Shown here one piece after another: positions 34,501 to 43,097 of a stretch of DNA of 64,000 nucleotides. Below the pieces are notes generated by a model. That model was not told where the DNA came from, searched no databases, and saw only the letters and a program-made list of their open reading frames with translations. Numbering within the stretch: the stretch's first letter is position 1; each line of letters starts with the position of its first letter. The stretch covers positions 3,115,045 through 3,179,044 of the forward strand of contig NZ_HF536772.1 in the NCBI RefSeq assembly GCF_000312665.1. Reading direction: 5' to 3'. A program made the translations under genes and the position numbers. Source of the stretch: Rhizobium mesoamericanum STM3625 (GTDB taxonomy: Bacteria; Pseudomonadota; Alphaproteobacteria; Rhizobiales; Rhizobiaceae).

Positions 34501-36704
34501 GAGGAGACCTTTCGGCCGCGGAAGTTCAGAAGCTCCATCCAGAAGCCTGCTGACCACGCGAAATGCATCACCATCGCTGAAACAGCGGCGAGCGGTCCGT
34601 AAGGGTTCCGGTGGCCGATTGCCATCCAGAAGCCATAGCCGACGCAGGCAACGGCCCAGAGGCTGAATGGGATAACGGCTGCCCAGTTCAGGACGGCAAG
34701 AAAGGCGCCGATAAAGACCGGTACGACGAGGAGCGGAAGCATCTGCCGCAGATTTGGCATGCTGCCATGCTTGAGAATGTTCTTTGCCCGACCTCGACCA
34801 TATCCGAGGTACTGGCGAAACAGCGTCGGGATGGTCGAGCGCGGATAGTAGGTCATCCGGGTCTTGTCGGTCATCCAGATACCGAAGCCTGCCTGCTTCA
34901 GGCGGTAGTCGAGTTCCGCGTCCTCGTTATGGCTGAAGGTTTCGTCATAGCCGCCGACGGCATCGAAGGCTGCGATGCGCATCAGTGCATGGTGGCCGTG
35001 ATCGGCCCAATGACCCTTTGCGCCCTCGCGATGCTTGGAGCCGCCGTTCCCGAGCTTGGAGTTCTGAGCAAAGGCCGTTGCCTTCTGGAAGACGCCGAAG
35101 CCGACGGTTTCCATCGCGACCACGACGGAGTCCGCTTGGGTCAGAACGGCTTCCTGCACAAGGCGACGGCAGTAATCGGCTGGGTAGTCGCCGTGCGCAT
35201 CGATACGGATCATGTACTCGTAGTCTCGGCCAAACGTCTGCACAGCGAGATTGATTGCTGCGCTCTGGATCCGACGAGGATTATGCAGCAATACGATCCG
35301 CGGATCGGCGGCGCTGATGCGGGCGACGATGTCGCGCGTCGCGTCCTTGCTGCCGCCGTCGGCGACGACGATCCGGGCATTCATATGATCGAGTTCGAGA
35401 CTCAGTTTGGCGAGTAGAGCCTCGATGTGCTTCTCTTCATTCAGGCAGGGAATGACGATGAGACTGGAGACGCTGGCACCGACATCAGGCTTCATGGTTG
35501 TCCACCCTTCTGGAGATACGCTTATGGGAGTAATTGCATCGGCGCCGCCCCTCTCTGCGGTGGCCGGAACAAGGCGGGAAAGGCTCGCGACGAGGGCAGC
35601 GCAATCGCTGCGGTCGGCAAGCCAGGTCTTACGATCCGTCGCCGCGACGGCCTCGCTCAATGCGCGGTAACGATCGCCGGTCATGCTTTCGAACAGATGT
35701 TCGAGCTGCGAAACTGTCGCTTCGGAAAGTCCGAGGCCGATGTCGCGGCTCTCAAGGAAACGTGCCGTCTGCGTGCCCTCAAGCGCGATCGGGACGGTGC
35801 CGTACAGGCAGCCCTCATAGAGCCGGTTCGGCAGAAGCCAGCTCGAATTGAGGCCTTCCTCGAAAAAATCGATCGCCCAGGAGAAGTGGACGCCATCGTA
35901 GATCGCCCGCAAATCTTCCGGGTTGCGATAGGCGCCTTCGAAACGGAGATAGGGTTCGTCACGAACGAACGTGTCGAAATCGTCGAATTCGGAGTAGGCC
36001 GGGCGACCGCGCAGAACGATTTCGACCCTACCTTCCATCCGGCGCGAGAAATCGGCAAGAAGGCCGAGCGACTTGCGGCACCGAAGCGCACCGAACCAGC
36101 CGATCTTCCACGCCTCCCCCGGTTGCTTCAGGGGCCGGCCGAATGCCGGCTGGATGGCTGCTTCATCGAGAGAGATAACCTTGTTTTCAATCAGAAGCGT
36201 CTCGGCTTTGACGCCTGATCGGGGATTGAAATAGTTCTCTATGAAGGCGGGGGAACTCGTCAGGATCAGCTTTGCATGCTTGCCGAAATACGCCTCGGCA
36301 CGGCGGATCGCCTTGCCGACCATGTCATCGCGCAGCAGAAGGCGATGGATATCCAGGCATTCATAAACAACCGGAACGTTGCCGCCGAAAAGCGCATTGG
36401 CTTTGTGCGCGACGGCCAGCGCTTCCAGATTGCGGCCGATGACGAGATCGGGCTTCTCGACGTTTCTCAACAGGGTCTTGAGGCCGGCCGTCGCCCTTGC
36501 GACCGCGCTCACGCGTTGCGCAAACTTGGCATCGGCAGTTCGCCCGAGTTCGATCGGCGTGACGCCATGCACTTCGGCAAGCCGGTTCTCTCCACGGCGG
36601 AAACCGGCCAGCACCACCTCGGCGCCCCCTTCGCGCAGCATCAGTACCCGCCGCCGGACGGCAGGGTCTGCGAGGTCATGCACGAGGTAGAGCACTTTGA
36701 GCAT
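34497..36704 (-). CDS. ExoL-ExoA glycosyltransferases in a single reading frame
   Basis: This one frame of 735 aa contains two enzymes that are separate in S. meliloti. Residues 1-390 are an ExoL-like glycosyltransferase (MLKVLYLVHDLADPAVRRR, FGALRCRKSLGLL). The rest is an ExoA-like GT2 (SSLIVIPCLNEEKHIEALL, IVVADGGSKDATRD, IDAHGDYP) with three C-terminal membrane helices. An internal ATG at 35495 is preceded by AAGGGTGG and would give a 332-aa ExoA, close to its usual length. Thus both a fusion and a separate ExoA could be made. I start at MLKVLY after AAAAGG; the frame is open to 36755. Confidence 0.85.
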   Translation of the reverse strand: MLKVLYLVHDLADPAVRRRVLMLREGGAEVVLAGFRRGENRLAEVHGVTPIELGRTADAKFAQRVSAVARATAGLKTLLRNVEKPDLVIGRNLEALAVAHKANALFGGNVPVVYECLDIHRLLLRDDMVGKAIRRAEAYFGKHAKLILTSSPAFIENYFNPRSGVKAETLLIENKVISLDEAAIQPAFGRPLKQPGEAWKIGWFGALRCRKSLGLLADFSRRMEGRVEIVLRGRPAYSEFDDFDTFVRDEPYLRFEGAYRNPEDLRAIYDGVHFSWAIDFFEEGLNSSWLLPNRLYEGCLYGTVPIALEGTQTARFLESRDIGLGLSEATVSQLEHLFESMTGDRYRALSEAVAATDRKTWLADRSDCAALVASLSRLVPATAERGGADAITPISVSPEGWTTMKPDVGASVSSLIVIPCLNEEKHIEALLAKLSLELDHMNARIVVADGGSKDATRDIVARISAADPRIVLLHNPRRIQSAAINLAVQTFGRDYEYMIRIDAHGDYPADYCRRLVQEAVLTQADSVVVAMETVGFGVFQKATAFAQNSKLGNGGSKHREGAKGHWADHGHHALMRIAAFDAVGGYDETFSHNEDAELDYRLKQAGFGIWMTDKTRMTYYPRSTIPTLFRQYLGYGRGRAKNILKHGSMPNLRQMLPLLVVPVFIGAFLAVLNWAAVIPFSLWAVACVGYGFWMAIGHRNPYGPLAAVSAMVMHFAWSAGFWMELLNFRGRKVSS

Positions 36705-36739
36705 CGATAGGCCTTTTCTGGTGTGGGTTTTCGCGCTGG

Positions 36740-37534
36740 TCAGTTGAGCGTGCATGCGATGGATTCAGGAAACTGACATTTGTCGCCGAGCGCGGTGAAA
36801 GCCACGCGGTCGACACTCAGAACGGCCGGTTTCGTGTAGTTGAAACGACCCATCCAGTTCGAGAGCGTGTCGGAACCCCATAGGCTGAAGAAGATTTTTT
36901 GTGGGGTGGTGGGAATCTTCGAGGGATCAGTAACGTCCTGAACAAGCTTGCCGTTCAGGTAGTAGCGCAGGCGATCCTTTTCCCAGATGAAGGCATAGTC
37001 ATTGAAGCCTTCGTCGGCTTTGCTGCCAATCGGAACGAGTTTTTCGTTGCCGCCCTTGGCCTCCACATACTGGTTGACCTGCACCTCGCCAGTGTTTTTG
37101 CCCAGCACTTCGAAGTCGATCTCATCGTGCTTCTGCTTGTCGGCGGGGCCGATGTAGGTGAAGAACGCGGAATTCAGACCAGAGCCAGTGCCGGCCTTGA
37201 TTCGGGCTTCATAGGTGCCATAACCGTAACGCTTGGTCGTCTGGATCTCGCCACACAGATAGTTCCGGTCCTTGGATTTTCCGTCCGCGAACAAGAGCTG
37301 CAGGGCGCCGTTCTCGACCTTCACGTTGTTCTTCGTCCAGGTGCAGTTCTGGTGGGCGCCGTTGTTCCAGCCGTCCGAAACATACCAGAAGCCTCGGTTG
37401 ATCGTGTCGAAGTCGTCGACAAAAGACGTTCCGGATGCCTGTTGTGCCGAAGCCGGCAGCGCTGAAACGCAGGCCGCCGTGATGGTCACGAGGCTGAGGC
37501 AAAGCTTTCGCGCATGGGCGATTTTTGTCGTCAT
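36740..37534 (-). CDS. exoK: ExoK-like family 16 endo-beta-glycanase
   Basis: This 264-aa secreted enzyme has a signal peptide (about residues 1-30, ending ALPASAQ) and a GH16 jelly-roll domain. The catalytic motif is KHDEIDFEVLG, with E138 as nucleophile, D140 as helper and E142 as acid/base. ExoK cleaves nascent succinoglycan to lower molecular weight forms. AAAGG stands before the ATG. It is 3 bp from exoH upstream and 35 bp from the exoL part downstream, within the exoH-to-exoP operon. Confidence 0.93.
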   Translation of the reverse strand: MTTKIAHARKLCLSLVTITAACVSALPASAQQASGTSFVDDFDTINRGFWYVSDGWNNGAHQNCTWTKNNVKVENGALQLLFADGKSKDRNYLCGEIQTTKRYGYGTYEARIKAGTGSGLNSAFFTYIGPADKQKHDEIDFEVLGKNTGEVQVNQYVEAKGGNEKLVPIGSKADEGFNDYAFIWEKDRLRYYLNGKLVQDVTDPSKIPTTPQKIFFSLWGSDTLSNWMGRFNYTKPAVLSVDRVAFTALGDKCQFPESIACTLN

Positions 37535-37537
37535 GTG

Positions 37538-38668
37538 TCACCTTTGCTGAGTAACGAATTTGCGAGAGGCGTGGTGATGCGCCGTCGGGCTCGTGGATCG
37601 TTTGGTTCTGCCGCCTGTCAGGATCGCGTAGAGGCGTGGGAAATTCTTTCGGCACATCCGGTTCGACAGGGCGAGAAACGGAAACAGCAGGGCGAAAGAA
37701 AGAACGAAGAAGAGTGGATAGAAATTCGCATCCGTCTTGCCCCACAGGATCCAAAAAAAGACGAGCAGCGGGTAATGGGCGCAAAAGATCCAGAAGCTCA
37801 GGCTTCCGGTCTTGGCAAGCCGTTGGCCGAGCTGCGTCTTTATCAGTGGCGCCGACAGCAGCCAGAAGCCGACCGCGCCGACGATTGCTAGCGCATTGCG
37901 GAAGAATTGCACCCAGTCCGGCAGGGAAGGGCCAGTGAAGAAGATCGCCGTTGCCAGAAGCGCCGAGGTCGCCAGCAGCAGGAAGACGCCAACTGGCGCA
38001 AAGCGGTCGAGGGCTTTCAGATCAAACTGCTGCAGGGCAATGAAGATGCCGAGACTAAAGCTGAAGAGGATCGAGCGCTTAAGAACGATGTAGATCTCCA
38101 ACTCCGGAATCAGTGCGACCGCCAGCAACACGGTCAAAGTCAGAATCGGAGCGCGGCCGATCAACCACGCCAGGATCGGCGAAAGCAGGATGCAGACAAA
38201 GAGGTCGCGAAGGAAATAAAGCGGCACGTTGACTGGAAAGTCCTCCACCGCCAGCACCTGCGTCATGAGATCTCGGCCGGACGCGCTTAGCGGGTCGGGA
38301 AGATAGCCATCACCGACCCCGATACTGGTGGCCAGAATAATCGCTGCAAGGAACCCGCAGTTCCAGAGAAGGAACGGCAGGAACACCGTCTGCGCCTTTG
38401 TGCGCACGGTTTTTGCGTAGCTGAAGTTTTCCTGTCCGCTTCGAAACAGCAGATAGCCCGAGATCGCGCTCAGGCAGGGAACGCCGACACGAAACAGCGC
38501 CTCCGTCAAGAAAACCCGGATCCAGTCAAACGCGCCGTAGGTCCCCTCGTAGGGACTGCTGGCGGCGTCGGACGGTATATGAACAAACACAATGCCCGAA
38601 ATGAGCACGATGCGCATCAGATTGATTCGCGACGATACATTCGCATCAACATTCACGTTATCAGTCAC
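37538..38668 (-). CDS. exoH: ExoH-like acyltransferase (succinyl transfer)
   Basis: This membrane protein of about 376 aa belongs to the acyltransferase 3 family, with about 10 hydrophobic helices. SRINLMRIVLISGIVFVHIP carries the active His near the N-terminus, as in this family. By position (ahead of exoK) it is ExoH, which adds succinyl groups to succinoglycan. The start is unclear: I propose GTG at 38668; the frame is open to an ATG at 38806, which would add 46 unlikely residues. It is the first gene of the exoHK(LA)MOP operon. Confidence 0.85.
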   Translation of the reverse strand: MTDNVNVDANVSSRINLMRIVLISGIVFVHIPSDAASSPYEGTYGAFDWIRVFLTEALFRVGVPCLSAISGYLLFRSGQENFSYAKTVRTKAQTVFLPFLLWNCGFLAAIILATSIGVGDGYLPDPLSASGRDLMTQVLAVEDFPVNVPLYFLRDLFVCILLSPILAWLIGRAPILTLTVLLAVALIPELEIYIVLKRSILFSFSLGIFIALQQFDLKALDRFAPVGVFLLLATSALLATAIFFTGPSLPDWVQFFRNALAIVGAVGFWLLSAPLIKTQLGQRLAKTGSLSFWIFCAHYPLLVFFWILWGKTDANFYPLFFVLSFALLFPFLALSNRMCRKNFPRLYAILTGGRTKRSTSPTAHHHASRKFVTQQR

Positions 38669-39200
38669 CCCTTTTGGGCCGCACCTCCCCTTGCGACCGT
38701 TTTCAATCAGAGCAGACCCGAGCCCGCACGCCGAAGTTAGGGCGAATTCACGGAAGAAAATATGGCACTGCAGCAAAAAGTGATCGGCGGTCCCACTTCG
38801 TAACAATCGTCCTCTCCTGGCGCAGTATGGGAAAAAGACGACTTGTCAGCCTGCCGAATCGTCCTGAACGTCAACGGGACCAGTGCATTTCATAACTTGA
38901 TGATATTCATGGATTTCTGGGTCTTCTCCCCGTCTAAGGGCCCGAAAGTTTTTGTTGGCTGGTGAATGATTGTTACAACGAGAGGCTGACAAATTGCCGT
39001 GATCGTGGCCGAATTGCGGCTTCAGACCGAGCTTTAGCTTCATTTTGACACGCTGTGGCGCGGTCCGATCTACCCATCGCTTTGACAAACTTCGGCCGAA
39101 ATGAGCGTCATCATTTTGCAGTGCAGCAGACTTGTTATGCCTTCATTCACCCCTAGATGCGCTGGGGCGGAAAAACATCTGCGTATCTCAAGGAGAGAGT
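38669..39200. other. Divergent promoter region between exoH and exoW
   Basis: This 532-bp region separates the exoH operon from exoW. I see no supported gene. Two TTGACA -35-like elements face exoW (39045-39050 and 39082-39087), but neither has a good -10. The perfect palindrome TTCGGCCGAA lies at 39091-39100 and may be a regulator site. In S. meliloti exoI and exoT would be expected near here; no trace was noticed. Confidence 0.45.
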
Positions 39201-40160
39201 ATGGCGACTTTCACGATCATCATCCCCTTTTACCAGCGTCAGCACGGCATTCTCAGCCGCGCCCTGGCGTCGGTCTTTTCGCAAAGCTTCAAGGATGTTC
39301 ATGTTATCGTCGTCGATGACCAGTCACCATGCTCTCCCGATGCGGACATTGCGCTCCTGTCTGATGAGGATAGGGCGCGGGTCACTGTGATCGCTCAGCC
39401 TAATGCTGGGCCGGGCGGAGCCAGGAACACCGGCCTTGATCATGTTCCGGAGGCAACGCGATATGTTGCCTTTCTCGATTCGGACGATGTCTGGACACCC
39501 GATCATCTGGCCAACGCGGCTAAGGCGATGGAGGCTTTCAGTGGCGATTGCTATTGGGCGTCCATCGAAGGGGGCGAGGAGTTCGACTACCACTTCGGCA
39601 TCGCCGCTCTCGAGAAAGAGGAGGGCGCGCGGCGCCTGTTGGACAAGCCGTTGATCCTCGATGTGCCGGATCTCGCCGGCGTCATGCTAAAGAACTGGGC
39701 CTTTCTGCACATGTCCTGCATGGTCATCGGCCGGCCGCTGTTCGAGAAGGTTCGTTTCGACGCTGCCCTGCGATTGGCGGCCGAGGATGTGCTGTTCTTC
39801 TGCGATTGCATCATCGCGGCGAAACGGGCGCTGCTCTGCGCAGAGGATGGCGCGCTACGCGGAGAAGGCATCAACATCTTCCACGGCGTCGACAACGCTT
39901 CGCCGGAGTTTCTCAAGCAGCAGTTCATTACCTGGATGGCGCTTGACCGGCTGGAAAGCCGGTTCTCCAGCAGGCCCCCGGAGGTCGAGACGATCAAGGC
40001 GCACAAGAACACCGCGCGAAAGCAGGCGATCTGGAGTCAGATCGGCCTACTGCGTCGCCGCAAGGCGCCGGATTTTAGGTTGCTCGCACGCTGGGCTGCG
40101 CGCGACCCCCGTTTGCTACAGAGCGCGCTGCAACTGGCTGCCGCGAAGTTTTCCAGATAG
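39201..40160 (+). CDS. exoW: Family 2 glycosyltransferase, ExoW-like
   Basis: This 319-aa GT2 enzyme starts at MATFTIIIPFYQRQHGILSRAL, with AAGGAGAG well placed before it; a longer frame from 39132 is less likely. DDQSP and LDSDDVWTPDH are the family acidic sites. Its length and position match S. meliloti ExoW (a late glucosyltransferase). ExoT and ExoV, which normally flank exoW, are missing. It converges on exoU with 7 bp between stops. ExoW versus another late GT is decided mainly by synteny. Confidence 0.72.
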   Translation: MATFTIIIPFYQRQHGILSRALASVFSQSFKDVHVIVVDDQSPCSPDADIALLSDEDRARVTVIAQPNAGPGGARNTGLDHVPEATRYVAFLDSDDVWTPDHLANAAKAMEAFSGDCYWASIEGGEEFDYHFGIAALEKEEGARRLLDKPLILDVPDLAGVMLKNWAFLHMSCMVIGRPLFEKVRFDAALRLAAEDVLFFCDCIIAAKRALLCAEDGALRGEGINIFHGVDNASPEFLKQQFITWMALDRLESRFSSRPPEVETIKAHKNTARKQAIWSQIGLLRRRKAPDFRLLARWAARDPRLLQSALQLAAAKFSR

Positions 40161-40161
40161 T

Positions 40162-40181
40162 CCCCGGCTACTTGGCCGGGG
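40162..40181. terminator. Hairpin at the convergent exoW/exoU 3' ends
   Basis: CCCCGGC at 40162-40168 and GCCGGGG at 40175-40181 form a 7-bp stem with a 6-nt loop that spans the exoU stop codon. It could act as a two-way terminator for the convergent genes. No T-run follows on the plus strand. Confidence 0.4.
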
Positions 40182-41169
40182 CGCTCAGAAGATATCTTAA
40201 GCTATCGCCCTGCGCAGTAACGGAAACGCCACCTGGATTTCGCAGGCGCTCGGTCTTGTCCCGCAGGATACCTGTTGCAACAGGTGGGAAGGCTGCTGGG
40301 TGCCTTGCGATGTAGGCGATTGCCGCTAGCGGGCCCGATTGCGATTTGATGTCGAGGAAGCGTCGCAACTCATATTTGCCGCGCACATGCCGTTCGTGCC
40401 GGCGCACGGCGTCGGCGGCTTCCGGCGGCAAACTTGACGATGTCAGGAGCGCGCGATCGGCCTCATAAAGGCGGCGAAGGTCTTCGGTGCGGTGGCGACC
40501 GCTCAGCGAATTTCCGCGCACGACAGCGGCGTAGCCGCAGCTGTGGATTACCTTGTAGCGCGCTCCGAGCGCCAGTGCCCTGATGTAGAGGTCATAATCC
40601 TCCCCAAGCCGCATCTCCTCGCGGTAACGCAGGCCATGCTTATCCAGGAAGGTCCTTCGCATAATTGGCTTAAGGAATCCGATTTCACCGCGGCGGACGC
40701 CAGGCTTGGATATATTGCCATCTACGAAGGTGGGCAGATCCAGGAAGAGCGGACTTTCGGCAAATTGCTGAAGCCGCTGTGGCGCCTGGCTCGCGGTATC
40801 GGCATCGACAAAGGCGATGTTGTCGGCAACGAACTCCCAGTCATCTCCAGCAAGCATGCGTTGGAAGCGTCCTTGGAAGAAAAAATCGTCCGCATCCAGG
40901 ATTGCAATCAGGGGTGCCGAAGAGATGTCGATGGCGTGATTGCGAGCAGCGGACGGCCCTTTGTTTTGGTCGAACCTGATAACATTTAGCCTGCCGCTTG
41001 TGTCATCCGCGCGTCTGGCGACCAACTCTGTGCCGTCATTGGAGCCGTCATCGACGACGACGACCTCGGCCACTTCGGGCTCCCGAAGCGCTGATCTTAC
41101 AGCGGTTTCGATGGTGTCCGCTGCGTTCTTGGCAGCGATGATGACGCAAATGCTTGCCCTTGTTACCAC
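40168..41169 (-). CDS. exoU: Family 2 glycosyltransferase, ExoU-like
   Basis: This 333-aa GT2 enzyme has SICVIIAAKNAADTIETAV, VVVDDGSNDGTE and ILDADDFFFQGRF. It is similar in layout to ExoO (shared GEDYLF/GEDYDLY and EIGFLKPI-type segments), as expected for ExoO/ExoU paralogues. It lies beside exoX as in S. meliloti, where ExoU adds a late glucose. The call is mainly by synteny; the sugar and linkage cannot be read from the sequence. Confidence 0.75.
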   Translation of the reverse strand: MVTRASICVIIAAKNAADTIETAVRSALREPEVAEVVVVDDGSNDGTELVARRADDTSGRLNVIRFDQNKGPSAARNHAIDISSAPLIAILDADDFFFQGRFQRMLAGDDWEFVADNIAFVDADTASQAPQRLQQFAESPLFLDLPTFVDGNISKPGVRRGEIGFLKPIMRRTFLDKHGLRYREEMRLGEDYDLYIRALALGARYKVIHSCGYAAVVRGNSLSGRHRTEDLRRLYEADRALLTSSSLPPEAADAVRRHERHVRGKYELRRFLDIKSQSGPLAAIAYIARHPAAFPPVATGILRDKTERLRNPGGVSVTAQGDSLRYLLSAPAK

Positions 41170-41299
41170 GCGTAGCCTCCGTTGTTTCGCTCAACAACTA
41201 GGATGTCAAAATGTGGCGGACAACGGGCAGCCGTTCAAATGATGTTACGAGCGAGGATCCTCAATGCCAAAGAGGCGGCCGCGATTCGCATCGCGATGC

Positions 41300-41569
41300 C
41301 TAGCGGTTAAACGGTTCGGAGCCCTTAAATGGCGTCACAGACAGCTTTTCCGCTTCTTCGCGCTTTACTGCGGGGCGAGTCGTCGTGCGGCTCCTAGATT
41401 CCTTCCAGACAAGATAAAGCACGCCGCCGAAGTAGCCGGCCTGAAGCAGGACGGCGCAAATCGCGGTTTTAATCGCAGTGCCGGCAAGGGAACCGCTCAG
41501 CCAATACGTTGCCACAGCAAATACGGCCAATGCGCCGAGCATGCTGAAGATAACGCGAGGTGCATACAT
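41300..41569 (-). CDS. exoX: ExoX-like small membrane protein, exopolysaccharide repressor
   Basis: This 89-aa protein starts MYAPRVIFSMLGALAVF and has two hydrophobic segments (about residues 5-28 and 35-55) followed by a charged tail. It resembles ExoX/PsiA-type proteins that lower EPS production, probably by acting on ExoY after translation. A very strong GGAGGAGG site lies 6 nt before the ATG. Its gene is divergent from exoY, as in S. meliloti. The balance of exoX to exoY sets EPS output in that species. Confidence 0.83.
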   Translation of the reverse strand: MYAPRVIFSMLGALAVFAVATYWLSGSLAGTAIKTAICAVLLQAGYFGGVLYLVWKESRSRTTTRPAVKREEAEKLSVTPFKGSEPFNR

Positions 41570-41591
41570 CTGTTGCCTCCTCCATCGGAGC

Positions 41592-41604
41592 TTCGTTCAA
41601 CGAA
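41592..41604. promoter_or_regulatory. Palindrome TTCGTT-C-AACGAA before exoX
   Basis: This perfect 6-bp inverted repeat with a 1-bp centre ends 22 bp upstream of the exoX start codon, just outside the ribosome site (on the minus strand). It could be a regulator site or, in mRNA, a small stem near the start. The evidence is symmetry and position. Confidence 0.4.
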
Positions 41605-41630
41605 CAATCATCAAAGACGAAAGCACCACC

Positions 41631-41668
41631 AGGAACCTTCCTAGATAACGTTTTACAGGACTTCCTGT
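41631..41668. promoter_or_regulatory. Two related palindromes upstream of exoX
   Basis: AGGAACCTTCCT (41631-41642) and ACAGGACTTCCTGT (41655-41668) are both perfect inverted repeats, share AGGA...TTCCT arms and have centres 25 bp apart. Two related dyads at a fixed distance suggest a dimer pair binding upstream of exoX. No known regulator site is claimed. Confidence 0.45.
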
Positions 41669-41945
41669 TTCAACTGAAGCTCACGGTGACGTTTTTTGCG
41701 TCTGCCAAATGGCTAGTACAGCGACGGTCTTAAGGGTTTCTTCCGGCTATTGGTAAAAATACCGTAAGCCGCCGCTGGTCGGTCGCTTTTGCGAAAGATG
41801 ATTAAAAAACCTTGCGCAAACGCCGGTTGCGCGCAATTTGGCAATACACCTTACTATTAGTGCCACAATGTCGGGCGCGCGGGGCGGCTCGGAACCGTTT
41901 TTTGTTCAACTTTTATTACAAAGTTTTAATTTCAAACGTTTAGCT

Positions 41946-41976
41946 GGTGCAGTGCAAAATGTATGGTGCAATGCAA
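41946..41976. promoter_or_regulatory. Tandem GGTGCARTGCAA repeats upstream of exoYFQ
   Basis: GGTGCAGTGCAA (41946-41957) and GGTGCAATGCAA (41965-41976) differ at one base and are 19 bp apart start to start. Each holds the dyad TGCA-N-TGCA. Two symmetric sites spaced near two helix turns are a good candidate operator pair for exoY or exoX. No regulator is assigned. Confidence 0.45.
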
Positions 41977-42341
41977 TAAACATGCTCCGCCCACAATAGA
42001 AACCGGCGCTTTGCCAGAAGCCGCGAATGCAAACCACCAATTGCCCACCCCAGCGCTGAACGACCTAGACTTCAGTAACTTTGGCAAGGATAGCATTGTC
42101 CGAGACTTTTATTGGTACACCCAGAGATTATTTCCGGAGCGCCAGAGAATTGTATGACTGTTTCAGCAGTGCCTTAAAAACAAAAAAGTTGAACGGCGGC
42201 TCGAAAAACACGCCATAAAGCCTCAGTCTTAAAATTGTGGCTTAAAAAAACAAAATCACCTCATACACTTCAAAATCGTCAGCGCTAGCTAAGCGGCTGA
42301 GCCTACCCGACCAAACGGCAAACATAAGTGGAGTTAACTCT

Positions 42342-43022
42342 ATGAAGTCTGCGACGAGATCGGACAGTTCGCCATTTTATGGCGCAGTTCATCAGAGCGT
42401 GTTTCCGCCGACCGGCGGGATTGCGAAACGGGCATTCGATGTGTCCGCCGCCTGTCTCGGGCTCATCTTTCTGAGCCCGCTTTTTTTGATGGTGATGTTG
42501 CTCGTGAAGCTTTCCGACAGGGGGCCGATATTCTACGGGCATCGCCGCATCGGCCACAATGGCCAGGAGTTCCGTTGCCTGAAGTTTCGGACAATGGTCA
42601 CCAACGGTGACAAGGTTCTGCAGGAGCACCTGCGCAACAATCCGAAGGCCATGGAAGAGTGGCGTGCAACGCGCAAACTGCAGGACGACCCCCGGGTCAC
42701 TGCCGTTGGTGCCGTTTTGCGCAAGTTGAGCCTTGATGAGCTGCCTCAGCTCTTCAATATCATCCGAGGCGAAATGAGCGTCGTCGGTCCGCGTCCCGTC
42801 GTACGAGACGAACTTGAAATGTACGAAAACGCCGCCGTCTATTATCTGCAATCCCGCCCTGGCCTGACGGGCCTCTGGCAGATCAGCGGACGCAATGACG
42901 TTTCCTACGCAACCCGCGTCGCCTTCGACACGCACTACGTCGAAAACTGGTCGCTGGTTCGGGATGTCGTGATCATCGCACGCACAATCCCGGCGGTTTG
43001 CGCTCAACGCGGCAGCTACTAA
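42342..43022 (+). CDS. exoY: ExoY-like undecaprenyl-phosphate galactosyl transferase
   Basis: This 226-aa enzyme is a bacterial sugar transferase that puts the first galactose on the undecaprenyl lipid carrier, starting EPS synthesis. Visible parts: one membrane helix (about residues 39-60, LGLIFLSPLFLMVMLLV) after KRAFDVSAA, the KFRTM motif, LRKLSLDELPQLFNII and VVGPRPVVRDE. The length equals S. meliloti ExoY. GGAG stands before the ATG. It heads the exoYFQ operon, and exoF follows after 75 bp. Confidence 0.95.
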   Translation: MKSATRSDSSPFYGAVHQSVFPPTGGIAKRAFDVSAACLGLIFLSPLFLMVMLLVKLSDRGPIFYGHRRIGHNGQEFRCLKFRTMVTNGDKVLQEHLRNNPKAMEEWRATRKLQDDPRVTAVGAVLRKLSLDELPQLFNIIRGEMSVVGPRPVVRDELEMYENAAVYYLQSRPGLTGLWQISGRNDVSYATRVAFDTHYVENWSLVRDVVIIARTIPAVCAQRGSY

Positions 43023-43097
43023 GCCGCATCTTCAAATCCAAACAGTACGGCGCGGCAACGCTTTGCGGCTTGTCGTGTTGAGACATGAGGAAGGTTC

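Larger units (their letters stand above)
41570..42341. other. AT-rich exoX-exoY control region
   Basis: This 772-bp gap is the largest in the window and is richer in A+T than its neighbours. It separates exoX (minus) from exoYFQ (plus), so it must hold both promoters. It contains the palindromes near exoX, a tandem GGTGCARTGCAA pair at 41946-41976 and several A-rich repeats at 42168-42256. A 64-codon frame at 41963-42157 lies inside but is not convincing. MucR-like proteins bind AT-rich DNA, so they are candidates (inference). Confidence 0.6.

Noticed and set aside
41963..42157. 64-codon frame in the exoX-exoY gap
   Set aside because: No ribosome site, its start lies inside the tandem repeat, and no similarity is evident; it is probably a chance frame in control DNA.
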